Origin: Diphasiastrum complanatum
Taxonomy: Eukaryota; Streptophyta; Lycopodiopsida; Lycopodiales; Lycopodiaceae
Assembly: GCA_029204225.1 (NCBI GenBank)
Contig: CM055095.1
Location: 68,100,755-68,164,754, forward strand
Direction: 5' to 3'
Length of the DNA stretch: 64,000 nt
Of this stretch, positions 21,834 to 32,950 are shown in pieces. Each line of letters begins with the position of its first letter. Within the stretch, counting starts at the first letter, position 1. The notes below the pieces were generated by a model. That model was not told the origin of the DNA. It saw nothing but the letters and a program-made list of their open reading frames with translations, and did no database searches. The position numbers and the translations under genes are program-made.

Positions 21834-23406
21834 CTAGTACAAGAGGTTTTGTTGAAATTGATAGGGTTAATCCAAATCAAAGCCAAAATTAGCAGTTTTT
21901 TGGAAACTAGTCAAATTTTGTGTAGCGAGTTGGATTTGATAGCTATCCTCAAAATTTCTGGTCCAGATCTTGTTGTGGGCTGTAGGAACTCTTTTCACAC
22001 GTGTGAGGCCGTACAGCTCCGGTTTTGGCTAATAAATTTCAAAAATTTGTACAATTTGACTCACATACCCAATTTGAGTGATTTCTGGTGCAAAATTGAG
22101 CATTTTCTATAATAAATTTAATCCTTTGATTAGTTCTTGGATTAGATCAGCCAAAAAATTAAAATTGAAGCTTGAAATAGGTGCATTAATTGACCTTCTC
22201 TAATTTTTTGAGTGTATGTTGAAGTTAAGAGAGATTTTGCTAAAAATCATAGATTAAGGAGTGATATGCAAGGTGAGCGGATGAAATCCATTGTACCATC
22301 ACTCTATATTTGTTCAAGAGTGATAGGGTCAAGTTTAGAAGCATCAATTTGCTAGAAAACGTCCTTGGATCTGCCTCCAAGTGAAACCTTTGAGAGTTTC
22401 TACTGCATATAGAGCATCTATGCAAATCTTTTGTAGAACTTGACATAGATTGGCTTCAATTGAGAGTTCTAGAAAAGAGATTGAGATCCAAGTCACATTG
22501 TTCAACCCTACTCAATTTGTTTGAGTGATTGTAAGGTTTGAAAAGAGTCATTAAGGTGACTATGGCAAACGTGTAGAGAGAGATCCAATTTTCTAAGAGT
22601 TCCTTCCTTTGTGGAGGGCAAGATCTAGAAGCTCATTATGTGTTGTTATTGGTGGAGAGTTTGTCTTCTCCTAAGTGATCAAATCTTTCTAAGTGGCATT
22701 AGCTCTTTGAAGCACAATACCTTACTGAGAAAAATCACAACTTTTGATTTTGAATTTCATTCCAAATCTTAAAAGGTAGAGTAATTGGTGGAATCCAATA
22801 GGAGTGATTGAATTCAATTTGTTGAGCAAAAATTGACATAGAATGTATGAAACTCAAATTAGTTCTATTCAACTTTCTTTGTGAGAGTGTGAGGGTCAAT
22901 TTGTGATCCCATTGGATGTCTAGAATGAGGAGTCCATATTTGAGTATTCATGCATGGTTGAGATCTTCGCGAATCTCTAGTTGTCTAAATTTTTTAAGCT
23001 TTGTGAAAAATTGATGGTATAGTTTGTTGTCAAATCATCAAGAGTGAGATTATTTGGGTCAAGAGTGAGTCCAAAAGAAGTGATTAAGTTTGATTTTCAT
23101 GTGTTTGAAACAAAACCCATCTTTTGTTTAAGAATCTCAAGTGTTGAGAGAACTAGTCAAGTGAAAAGAAAAATCTAGGTGTCAAATCTTTTCATATCCA
23201 TTTCAATCATTGGTATTTGATGAGTCCAATAGGAGATTGGATCTGATTTCTTCAGTGATTTGATTTAAAGATTGTGTGCTTTTGTCTTAGTGATCAAAGC
23301 AAGGTTTCCAAGTGACTAGTCATTACCGTGAAGATTGATTCTTAGGTTTGTGAGCTAGATCTTTTGTAGATCCTTCTAGATTGTTGAAGATTTCAAATCT
23401 AGTCTC
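21834..23406 (+). other. Leader of the non-autonomous element
   Basis: No long frame is open. A short frame from ATG at 22562 could be a decayed gag start, but stops follow at once. A TTTTCACACGTGTGAGG palindrome lies at 21993-22008. Where the mature protein from the 589-codon ORF would start is unclear. Confidence 0.4.
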
Positions 23407-25176
23407 TTGAAAGTCACAAATTACATTTGTAGAATCATATCACAGGTTTTTATTCACATAGCATCAATAGGTGGCATCCTATTGAAGGAAAGAAAGGATC
23501 CTGAGTGCAACCTTTGTGGCAAGGGAGGATATTTTTTCTCAAGATGCTACAAAAAGAAGACCAGTCCATCCAAGGAGAACCAAAGCAAGGGGGCCGAGGT
23601 GAAGGATGGAGCTTCAAGTTCAAAATGCAAATACAAGAAGGACAAGTCCAAGGAAAGGTGTTTCCTTTGTGGAAAGGTGAATGAGGCTTGGAGTCTCAAA
23701 AGGACTTGCAAGATTTGTCTTCAAGAGTCCATCACAACACATGTCAAATCTTTTGAAATTTTTCATTTGGAAGTGCATTGTTTGGTTCAAGATGCAAAGA
23801 TAGATGTCACTTTCATGAAAGTAACTTGGATTTATTTTATGTTCTTGGAAAGTATTTTGCTTGGAACTTTGGACAAGTTCAAACTTATTGTTATTATCCA
23901 AGAGAAATCACAAAATGAAAATAGTTTGATTTATGCTCTCATGTCAACTTATGAAGAACCATTTTGCTTTGAAGAGATTTTTGTATCTCAAAGGTGGTTT
24001 AAGGCAATACTAGTTGAGTGTGATGCCTTAAAAGATAGCAAAATATGTTTTCCTTGTAAGCTTACATTAGTTATGAAGTCAATGAAATGGAAATATCTTC
24101 ATAATGTAGGATCTTTTGGTTTCAATAAGATCATGAATGATGTGTTCATTCATAAAGATGAAAAATGTAAGTTTTCAATCTTAAAGGCAAGTTGTAAACT
24201 TCTTATGAGAATAAGTGAAGCATCCAAAGTGGACACTTATATCCATAAGCAAGTAGTTAGCCTTATTGAAATGGAAATGCCTTTTGATTTCAATATTAGA
24301 AAAATCATGCCAAGTTGTGGTGATTTCTGGACTTATGTTTCTAGCATAAGTAATTTTGATAATCATAGGAAGTGCATATTGTGTGGTCATAGTTGTTGTG
24401 ATCATTATGAGACTCGGATTTCCATCAAGAAAAAGCACCACGAAGAGGATCTTAAAGAATCATCTCAAGGTTCAAGTGTGCTAAGGATTGAGGAGAAGAG
24501 ATCTTCTCAAGTTGTGATTCCAAAAAGAAAGTCAAGAAATATGGTTGATTCCATGTGGCTCACATTTCAAGGGAAAGAGGAGCATATCTCATGTGGTATA
24601 CATCTCATACTCACTTCTCTTATGTCATTTGATAAATCAATTTGCTATAGTGAGATCATTGCATCTCGAAATTGGAGTAAAGCCATACTAGTTGAGTATG
24701 AAGTCTCTCTTGAGAACATAGATGATGTTCTTAAAAGGTTGAAATTGATTTTAAATCAATTAGAAAGCAAATGGTTATTTCATCAAATGTATGCTCTTGA
24801 GTCATGTAAGAGCAAAAGTGATTTGTTCACTCATAGTTTGAAAATTTGTATTGAGGCAAATTGTAAACTCTTTATGAGAGTAAGTGAATCATCTTCTAAA
24901 GACACTTATCTCCATAATGAAGTATTTAGCCTCATTGGATTTGAGATTAGCATGGTAAACAAGCATGAAGATATGATGCAAACACTTTGTTATTATAGCA
25001 TGCATAGTCTTGCCAATTTGGATAAGTCTAATTCTCTAGATCATGGTAACATGATGTTAGATCTTTGGGATACTAATAAGTCAAGAAGAAATCTTCATTT
25101 TCTCATGGAGGAGCATGCACATGAAGAAGGATCAAGCCTCAAAGTCAAGCATCTACATGAAATTTTGAAGGAATAA
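23407..25176 (+). CDS. 589-codon element ORF: zinc-knuckle-like start and a duplicated domain
   Basis: No RT, integrase or protease motif is present. Near the N-terminus are two degenerate zinc-knuckle-like motifs: C34-x2-C37 with Tyr in place of the His and C47 (CNLCGKGG), then CFLCGKVN at 85-92, so an origin from a copia gag C-terminus is likely. After that comes a domain present twice, about residues 185-292 and 411-515. Shared phrases are WFKAILVE/WSKAILVE (197 and 423) and CKLLMRISEAS/CKLFMRVSESS with DTYIH/DTYLH and SLI (263 and 486). A Cys/His patch (CILCGHSCCDH, about 323) lies between the copies. The frame opens with TTG; the first ATG is not until 23815, so the true start or an upstream exon is uncertain. 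The family is unknown to me. It may be a captured host sequence or a rapidly evolving gag derivative. Confidence 0.7.
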   Translation: MKVTNYICRIISQVFIHIASIGGILLKERKDPECNLCGKGGYFFSRCYKKKTSPSKENQSKGAEVKDGASSSKCKYKKDKSKERCFLCGKVNEAWSLKRTCKICLQESITTHVKSFEIFHLEVHCLVQDAKIDVTFMKVTWIYFMFLESILLGTLDKFKLIVIIQEKSQNENSLIYALMSTYEEPFCFEEIFVSQRWFKAILVECDALKDSKICFPCKLTLVMKSMKWKYLHNVGSFGFNKIMNDVFIHKDEKCKFSILKASCKLLMRISEASKVDTYIHKQVVSLIEMEMPFDFNIRKIMPSCGDFWTYVSSISNFDNHRKCILCGHSCCDHYETRISIKKKHHEEDLKESSQGSSVLRIEEKRSSQVVIPKRKSRNMVDSMWLTFQGKEEHISCGIHLILTSLMSFDKSICYSEIIASRNWSKAILVEYEVSLENIDDVLKRLKLILNQLESKWLFHQMYALESCKSKSDLFTHSLKICIEANCKLFMRVSESSSKDTYLHNEVFSLIGFEISMVNKHEDMMQTLCYYSMHSLANLDKSNSLDHGNMMLDLWDTNKSRRNLHFLMEEHAHEEGSSLKVKHLHEILKE

Positions 25177-25396
25177 ATTTCAAAGATGCTAGGATGGTGC
25201 AAAGCTCTCAAGTTCATCAAAGATGTCAACGTCAAAGAAGCACTATCATGGATATGGTGATTTCAGATCAACATCAAGCTCCTTGGCTGATCTTCACACC
25301 TTTTGAACCAGCAAAACCAATTCAGCCCATGGAGTCAAGTTCAAGGTCATCATGTTTTCCATCAAGCTAGATTTACCAAGCTCGATTTTTGAGGAG

Positions 25397-26229
25397 TGTG
25401 AAAAATGCAAAAATAAGCTTGGTAGAGGCCAAAAATCTTGTATATAGATAAAGACACATGTGTGGAGCCTGTTTCCACATGTGAAAATAGTGTACTTGTC
25501 ATGTGCCATAATCATATAGGTTGTACATATGATTTAATTCAAGTTCTAGTGGCTAAAAAGGCCAAAAGCTAGTTTTCTAGACATATGACACATGGCATCA
25601 ATCTATTGCTTGCATGAGACACATCCTTTGGTTAGGTGTCACATCCCATGTGTAGAGGACAGCTCACATGTGTGGAATAAGCTGAAGTAGACGAATTTTG
25701 ACTTCTAGAAAATTTTCAAGTAGATCTCCATATAGAAGGAAAATGGACCAAAAGTGCTCAAAATAGAAGGTTCTGTCCAAGTGTCAGTTTTGCATGATGA
25801 ATCATCATATGACAAAGCACCTTCACACATGTGGGATCAAAGGGATGATTATTACCACGAGCTCCCACTTATTGTATATATAGAGCCACATTTGGCCATA
25901 ATCAACATGAGACACCAATCTTGGCTTTGGAAGCAATTTTGAGTGATTCTCTCCATTTGTCTACATTTGTTTTGATTGTTTTGAGGTTCTATCAATGTGT
26001 ACTTGATTTTCAGGTTGGAGTCCGTACTCAGACAGTGTTTCACATGTGTGAAACCATAAAGTACACTTACCTTCAATTAATGATTGTTCTTGTTAGGATT
26101 TTGTGTCTAGAATTGATCTAGATTGATCTTAATCTGAAGTAGATTGATAGATCAAGTAATCTGACAACCAATCCCTCTTGAGGATCAGATTAGGATCCAC
26201 TCTTGGTCCTTTTTGTACTTTTTTCCACA
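25397..26229 (+). repeat. 3' LTR of the non-autonomous element
   Basis: It is 833 bp, from TGTGAAAAATGC to TTTTTCCACA, preceded by a TTTTTGAGGAG polypurine tract. Its first bases resemble the LTR starts at 45547 and 61726 (TGTGA, then AAAAT and CTTGG), so these belong to related families. Confidence 0.85.
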
Positions 26230-26425
26230 CCTTCAGATTCACACAAATTCGCATTCTGCCATTCTTCTTGGGTACTATAACTATCTGCGATACCCATTCA
26301 GTGTGTTCAATTTCATAAATGAAATCTACGTCTAACAGCTTCTGCAATTCCTGTTTGACCAGCTCCTTGTAATTCGGGTTGCAGCGGTAGTATCGACTCA
26401 CCTTGGGGACTTCTCCATCCACCAA
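26230..26425 (-). pseudogene. Ty3/gypsy RT N-terminal part
   Basis: The minus strand reads the start of a gypsy reverse transcriptase: VKQELQKLLDVDFIYEI, then WVSQIVIVPKKNGRMRICV. It is the other half of the RT whose C-terminal part lies at 20105-21012; the non-autonomous element separates them and the catalytic centre between is lost. Confidence 0.85.
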
Positions 26426-27405
26426 GGGTATGGTGTGTTGGACTATTGTTGGTGGAATGCCCTTTAGATCATTGTAATTTCAGGCAAAACAGTCCTTATA
26501 CTTCACCAACAATAACCGTAGCCTTTTGAATTGTGTGGGCGTTAACTGCTCTCCCACATGCACTATCTTTTCTTCTTCACCTGGCTCGACAAGGTTCATT
26601 GGCTGTGTTCAAAGGCTTGTTCCGCTGGTGCCTGACTTTGATCAGGTTCTTGCTTGTGGCAACATAATTACCACGTCATTCAAGGTATAACTCTTGAAAG
26701 TGTCAGACATCTCGTGAACTGGTGCTCGTCGAGATTCCTCTTTCAGCATATTGATCTTAGCCTGACTGGTCATCTTTTGGTTCTCCATCATCTGAATAGA
26801 GGATGACGTTGTATCCGAGTTCATCTTGATTGACTTCAAGGAATCCAACACCTTCTTTTTGTCTTTTTTTGTCATATTGGTGGATTCGTCCTTGTTGTCT
26901 TTCTTCGAAATTGGTGGGACATTTGCCTCGTGGTTGCGAATATCAACATCCACTGTAGCTATAGCTTCGTCGGGCAGATTACTCCATCAGATCACCTAGT
27001 TGTAGCATTGTTTCAACTGGTTCTTCTTGTTCGCAGGTGTGCTTGGTGGATCTATCCTTGAAACTTTTGCCATAGCAGATTTTTGTGGCGATTGAGCTGG
27101 TACTTTCTTAATTCCGTAACGATTTGGGTCTATGTGCTATAGGACCTGCTCATCAGTCAGCTCAATCTCCTTATTATTAGTCAGATCATGTTGCCAAGGA
27201 ACTAAATCATCATCCATTGGGTTCTCAATAAATTCTGTTGACAACCATGCTACGTTTATCATACTCATCCCAAATGTTATTGGTGTGTCCATGGTGTAAC
27301 ACTTGGGTGAAGATGTGCTGGGTTCAGGATCTGATTCGTATTGACATGCTTGGCAGTCAATCGTTGCTAATGCATCCGTCCATCTCACGATATCTGTCTC
27401 TGAAT
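26426..27405 (-). pseudogene. Gypsy polyprotein segment between protease and RT
   Basis: Broken minus-strand frames (26953-26642 and 27388-27137) carry charged, low-complexity segments such as NHEANVPPISKKDNKDE and SDPEPSTSSPKCYTMDTPIT. Close relatives of both occur at 30515-31075, which shows they belong to the element and not to a host gene. Confidence 0.6.
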
Positions 27406-28035
27406 CTAGTGACCACCCTTGGCTTGCCTTGGGCGATCTATCGTGTGATCTGTCATGGATGATCCGTCATCAGCCTTGGGTGAAATAGATTTCACTGCCC
27501 ATGTGGTTGGATCGACCTTTACAGCATGCTCTCTATTCTCAAAGGTGAGTTTCCCCGTGCCCCAGTTGTGTACTACTTGCGCAATTCTCAACCATGGTAT
27601 TCCTAGTAAAACACGGTATGCAGTTGGAGATTCAGGTATATCCATTACTACAAAGGTGATCACAAACTGCATGCCCGCCATTTTTACAGGGATATCGACA
27701 GCCACATCCTTTGGTTTTACACAGGATTGATCTGCTAGCTTGATGACAAATCTTGCTGGCTTCAACCCTTGTAAACCCCACTTTTGATACAAAGTAGTGG
27801 AGATCAAATTGACACCTGATCCTCTATCTACTACTGCTGCCTCATCCTCGAATCTCTTGTGTTTGATAGGCAGGGTGATGTTGTGTTCCTCGCTTTCCCA
27901 CGCTGCCCCGATGTGGAGGACGTTACTAGTCTCTTCATAGCCCGTACAATATATGGGCTCAGGCGCTACTGGCTCCGCGTCCGCTTTGGACCATTCAGCC
28001 AAAAGGCTTTTAGCTTGTGGCGCAATACCGAGATT
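27406..28035 (-). pseudogene. Gypsy aspartic protease-like domain
   Basis: The ORF 28002-27406 has retropepsin features: EDEAAVVDRGSGVNLIS at the place of the usual D-S/T-G, then GLQGLKPARFVIKLAD and LLGIPWLRIAQVVHNW. The residue after the catalytic Asp (at 27826-27828) is Arg, not Ser or Thr, so activity is doubtful. The matching region at 31060-31700 has DGGS instead. Confidence 0.7.
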
Positions 28036-28985
28036 TGTGCCTGGAGCGGAGTGAGGCGTTGCGTGAACTGCTGCTGGATCTCCTGGACCTTGATCTGAGC
28101 GTCCGTGGTAGACTTGGAGAGGGTCATCACATATGCTTGGAAATCCACTTCGTGTTTCTTGAGATATTGCACCTTAGATTTTTCTACCTGTTCGTGTTGT
28201 TGGGCAATCAACAGATCTTTTGTAGTTGGCTGATTTCTACCCATAGTTGGGTGTTGCTCATTGTCAATTCCAATATGTGGCCGTCCAATTTCACTTTTGT
28301 GGCCACTTCCTCCTGGACAAAGGTACCCAAGATTTGGTAGGCCATTGAAATATGTGGGACCGGCCGGACTAGTGGTGCTCGCAGGGGCTTGTTGTGAGGT
28401 AGCCTGGATGACCTGTACCGTGTCACCGTCATCTTCAATCAGCTTCTCTGAAGAATTCATGTCATCAGGTGCGGTGCAGTCAACACGACCAGACGAAACT
28501 GTAAACACTCTTTGCACAAATGTCTCATCAGGAAACGGTTTGTCATCCTCGGCAGTCTTCATTAGAGATGTGGGAGGTGTGAGAAGAGTGGTGATGGTGG
28601 GAATAGGCATAAGAACAGACTGCTCGAAAGAAGGAATTGTATGAACAGAGGGGAACTAGAGGATGGTTTGGAGGATGGATGGAGACAAGGGAGGTGAAAA
28701 AACTTGGCGAGGCGGCGAGATATTGATGAGTTGCATCCACGACATGGTGTCAGGAGAGAGCTGTGAATCGAGGGGGTTGATCTGGAGAAGGGGAGTAGAA
28801 GCAGAAGCAGGGGGTATGGATGAAGCGATAGTGATGGAAGTAGTGGAAGAGGCGGGAACGGAGGTAGAGGACATTGGAATAGGAAGAAGAGAGGTGGATG
28901 TGGTAGTGGAGGTGGTGGGTTGAGCAAAAGAAGAGGCTATGGCTGAGGAAGTGGGGGTGGTTAGTTGTGGAGGTGCAGTGCATCG
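28036..28985 (-). pseudogene. Gag-like N-terminal region, Ser/Thr/Pro-rich then coiled
   Basis: One minus frame is open over about 320 codons with a single TAG at 28656-28658. The first part is Ser/Thr/Pro-rich low complexity. The second ends with a Lys/Gln/Glu-rich stretch (EKSKVQYLKKHEVDFQAYV, then IQQQFTQRLTPLQAQ) that could form a coiled coil. No zinc knuckle is visible. It does not match the gag of the second gypsy copy upstream of 31700. Confidence 0.5.
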
Positions 28986-29149
28986 TCTGGTGGTGGTAGA
29001 AAAGCATAGTTAAACAAAATTACATGTTTTAAAGAGGGCCAACCTACAAGAAGCTGCAAAACATCATCTACAACAACATTAGCCATTAAACTACAGATGA
29101 GTAGAACAACAATAGATTTTTTAAATTTTTTTGATATTTTTATAGAATC

Positions 29150-29830
29150 ATAATCAAGATGTGATCATTCCATTGTATTCTACACGAAGAGTAGATCATT
29201 TTTGCTTTTTACCTCATCTCCATCCGAGTTCAAATAAGAAAGTTATGGCTAATCAAAGATTTTGATGATGTGGCATATCGCCATGACGCAAGAATAGACC
29301 AGTTTTCTTTACCAGGATGTAGATTCTCACATGGTCGAGATATTCCAATGGATTCTACATGAAGAGTAGATTATTTTTGCTTTTTACTTCATCTCGATCC
29401 GAGCTCAAATAAGAAAGTTATGGCTAATCAAAGATTCTGATGTTGTGGCATATCGCCATGACGCAAGAATAGACAAGTTTTTTTTACCAGAATGCAGATC
29501 CTCGCGTGGTGGAGATATTCCACATCATCAAATGCCACATCATGAAATAATATAAATGCCATATCATCGAATGCTTATCTGGCACTATAAATCTTTGATC
29601 TACCATTACTTTCTTATCTGAACTCTGATAGAGATGAGGTCAAAAGCAAAATTGATCTACTCTTTGCATAGAATATGTAGATGTGGCATATCGCCATGAT
29701 GAGAGAATGGGCAAGTTTTTCTTACCAGAATGTAGATCCTCGCGTGGTGGAGATATTCCACATAATCAAGTGTCGCGTCATCAAAAGCTTATCTTGTACT
29801 ATAAATCTTTGATCCACCATAACTTTAAGC
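29150..29830. repeat. Rearranged repeat: two direct units, one inverted
   Basis: A unit with TGGCATATCGCCATGACGCAAGA occurs at 29271 and 29446 (175 bp apart) and, changed, at 29684. The companion phrase with GAAGAGTAGATCATTTTTGC occurs direct at about 29185 and 29360 and inverted at about 29630-29670. The arrangement is direct-direct-inverted. It has no coding sequence. Confidence 0.7.
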
Positions 29831-30514
29831 CTTGTCTTCCAAACTCTTAATCCTACACAAAGGAGTGGTTAATCTAATAACAGAGGAAACATCTTACTCA
29901 ACCAAGAAGCTGGAAACATCAATACATTATCTAAAACAATATAAACTATTTATCTAAGGGAGAGCAGAATAACAATAAACCTGAACATTGCGAAAAGCAA
30001 TCACCACACCTACAAGAACAAGACATATACCATCAATAAAAAGTTGCAAAAGGAGTCCACATTGCTAAAACTTCCTTACAAAGCTCCTCAAAGTCATTCT
30101 CAGGACGACTCACAAGTATTTGACAAGCCGACATGCAAATTAGTGTGACAACATGACTGGAGAAATCTAAAAGGCTAGAGGTTCTATTTATGTAAAAATT
30201 CGATCCTTTACACATGAAATTTTGGAGGGAATTTCTTCCGCTTGTGGCGTGTGCTTTGTTTCTTGGCAGATGCTTTGTTTCATGCGCACTATTAATGTAC
30301 TTCAAAAACTGAGCCAGCCACACAACCGTTAGACGGCGGGCAGCGCCGGAAACTAAGAAAACGAGAAAAAATTCCGGTCATTTTATCATTCTCTCTCAAG
30401 CATTCTCTTACTAAGGCACAATTTCTTATACGGCCCTTTTAAAATCGAAAACTCCTCAAATGGTTGGATCAAAGAATCAGACGGTAAGGCCCAAATTTGG
30501 GTGGCAGAAGGATC
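29831..30514. other. Unassigned sequence
   Basis: No family is recognised. The 96-codon minus frame at 30323-30033 has no recognisable motif. The minus gypsy copy begins to be readable from about 30515. Confidence 0.4.
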
Positions 30515-31059
30515 TGACTTCAAGGAGTCCAACATCTTATTTTTTCCCTTTTTGCTCACGTAGTTGGGTTCATCCTTGTTGTCCTTCTTCGGTACTGGTG
30601 TGACATTCGCTTCATGATTGTGAATATCAGCATCCACCATAGCTACAGCCTCCTATGGCAGATCGCTCCATCGGATTACCTGGTTATAACGTTGTCTCAA
30701 CTAGTTTTTTTTGTTGGCAGGTGCCTTGGGTGGGTCTATCTTGGAAACTTTAGCCATTCTAGATTTTTGGGGTGGTTGAGCTGGTACTTTCTTAATTCCA
30801 TAACAATCTGGGTCCATATGTTGCAGGACCTACTCATCAGTCACCTCAGTCTCCTTGTTGTACGTATGAGCATGTTGCCAAGGAACTAAATCATCGTCCA
30901 CAGGGTTTTCAATAGCTTCCGTTGACAGCCATGCGACATTGATCATGTTCACCCCTAAAGTGATTGGTGTGTCCAATGTGTAGGACTTGGGTGAAGATGT
31001 GCTGGGTTCTGGATCTGAATCATGTTGACAATCATGCCCAACCATATAGTCAATAGTTG
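30515..31059 (-). pseudogene. Second gypsy copy: segment 3' of protease
   Basis: Minus-strand pieces match those at 26642-27388: NHEANVTPVPKKDNKDEP and SDPEPSTSSPKSYTLDTPIT. The match ends near 30515, where this copy is cut off before its reverse transcriptase. Confidence 0.65.
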
Positions 31060-31700
31060 CTAGTGCGTCTTCCATCTCATGATATTCATTTCAAAATCGT
31101 AATGACCTCCCTTGGCTTGACTTGGGCGATCAATCGTATGATCCGTGGTGGACGATCCGTCATCAACTTTTGGTGTAATTGGTTTCACCGCCCATGTGGT
31201 TGGATCAACCTTAGCCTGTTCTCTGTTTTCGAAGGTGAGTTTTCCGGTTCCCCATTTGTGAACCACTTGCGCAGTACTCAACCACGGTCTTCCTAGTAAA
31301 ATGCGGTAGGCAGATGGGGACTCTGGTATGTCCATCACCACAAAAGTGATCACAAACTGCATTCCCGCTATTTTTACAGGGATGTCGTCAACTACACCTT
31401 TTGGTTTTACACAGGATTGATGTGCTAGCTTGATGGCAAATCTCGCTGGCTTCAATCCTTGCAAACCCCAATTCTGGTACAAAAGGTAGTGGAAATCAAA
31501 TTTACACATGAACCTCCATCTACCACTGCGGCCTCGTCCTCGAATATCTTATGTTTAATCGACAAGGTGATATTATGTTCTTTGCTTTCTCACGTTGCCC
31601 CAATGTGGCAAACGCTGTTCATTTACCCTGGTGTTACTGGCTCCGCTTCAGCTTTGGCCCATTCAGCTAGGAGGCTCTTGGCTTGTGGCACAATCTGCAG
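31060..31700 (-). pseudogene. Second gypsy copy: protease-like domain
   Basis: The minus frame 31509-31060 reads GLQGLKPARFAIKLAH, IPVKIAGMQFVITFVVMD and LLGRPWLSTAQVVHKW. Just upstream, in another frame, is EDEAAVVDGGSCVNLIS, where the catalytic triad position has DGG. A frameshift near 31495 separates the two parts. Confidence 0.75.
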
Positions 31701-32950
31701 TAATTCTCCAAGGGATAAGTTAACACGGCTTGCTAGCAAAGTTGTGAGTACCTCAGTGTGCGGCTCCTCAGGCTCCCCCATATGGAAAGGTGGTTCATGA
31801 TGATGCAATCGATCATTCTGATTAGTTCACAATGGTGAGCTTGCTTGTGGTACTGGTTCTTCAGCAACATGAGGTTCTGCAGGTATGTCTCTTGCTTGAG
31901 CTTTTTTCTCCTCTTGCGCTTTTTGCACCCAGTGGCATATCTTGTGATATTGCCTTTCCTCTTTCCTCATGTTAGGATATGGTCTTGTAGTTGAGGGTTG
32001 ATCATCAGATACCGATGGGGGTGGTGAGAGAGCCAGTTCCTTTTGCTTTTGTGCTTGCGTGACTACTAGCACTGGGGTATGGAAATGTTGTTTTTCTGGT
32101 GGCATCCCTCCTGGAACTGTTGTAAGGTATATTGTGATTAGATTCAAGGGTGCACTCGTTCCAGGTCCTAATGGACAATTCTTGTAGCAGTGTCTATATC
32201 CGCATTCTCAACAGAAGGATGTGTATTGTCCCTTGTAAGGACATTATGCAATTCGATGGCCTTCGCCGCATCTGTAGCAGCCGTAGTTTCTACCACCTTG
32301 ACGCTGAGGTTGAGCTGCATAGGTCGTGTAATATTTGTTAATGGCTAGATCCACAAACATCTCGTCGCCGACCCATGCCATTGTTGCTGCTCAGGTTGAG
32401 GTGTTGCTGGTACTTCTTGTTCCACCACTGCTAAATTTACATGAGCCACTTGGTTGTTAGTTGGCCCTAGTGGTGTAGGTAAGGCCATGCGCTGCTGATT
32501 ATTTGGCGTGCCATACCTCGGTGCCGCATTGGGTGCCCCTTGATGTTAAGGATAAGAGGTCTTATAAGGACCCCTCTTCTGTTCTATGATCCGGGGGTTA
32601 AATGGGCAAAATGTCGTCTCGTGCGACGATGCATTGCACAGATGGCAAAATCTTTGTGTCAACCTCAGGTTTTGCTTTAGTATCGGACACTCGTTGGCTG
32701 TATGGTTTTGAGTGCAAACTGAACACCATACATTTTCTTGGTGGGGATATTACAGCTGGTTCTGTTCCAGTGGATTGGGAATTGGTGCTACAGCTCCCTG
32801 CAAGGCCCTTAGTTTCTGATCAAACTGAGTTGTTAGTTATTCCATCTACTGTTTATGTAGCTTTGTCATTTGCTCCATCAGTAGTTCTGTGGATATGTTG
32901 GATGCGCTGGATGAAGATGCTACTGAAGGAGTTGGAGTGTGGGTGGTGGT
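31701..32950 (-). pseudogene. Second gypsy copy: gag with two pairs of zinc knuckles
   Basis: On the minus strand from high to low coordinates: a short coil-like segment (LMEQMTKLHKQ, about 32900), then CSVCTQNHTANEC (about 32690-32730) and CHLCNASSHETTFC (about 32606-32647), then a Gly/Pro-rich stretch. A second pair follows, CYRCGEGH (about 32245-32285) and CGYRHCYKNC (about 32180-32222), both damaged by stops. Next comes a Lys/Glu/Gln-rich segment (32147-31827) before the protease. Frameshifts are frequent. Zinc knuckles in gag bind RNA; two pairs is more than usual. Confidence 0.6.

Larger units (their letters stand above)
21013..26229 (+). mobile_element. Non-autonomous LTR retrotransposon with a novel ORF
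   Basis: Two direct LTRs (21013-21821 and 25397-26229) bracket 3,575 bp of internal DNA with a tRNA-Met primer-binding site after the first LTR and a GAGGAG polypurine tract before the second. The internal region has no protease, integrase or reverse transcriptase; it has one long ORF (23407-25176). The element sits inside the reverse transcriptase of a minus-strand gypsy copy. The left LTR lacks the first 23 bp found in the right LTR, and roughly 80 codons of host RT are gone, so the left junction has suffered a deletion and no target duplication is visible. The LTRs differ at many positions, so insertion is not recent. Confidence 0.8.

Noticed and set aside
28562-29007. Pro/Leu/Ser-rich minus ORFs in two frames
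   Set aside because: They are alternative frames of low-complexity gag sequence; only the frame continuous with 27966-28610 was kept.
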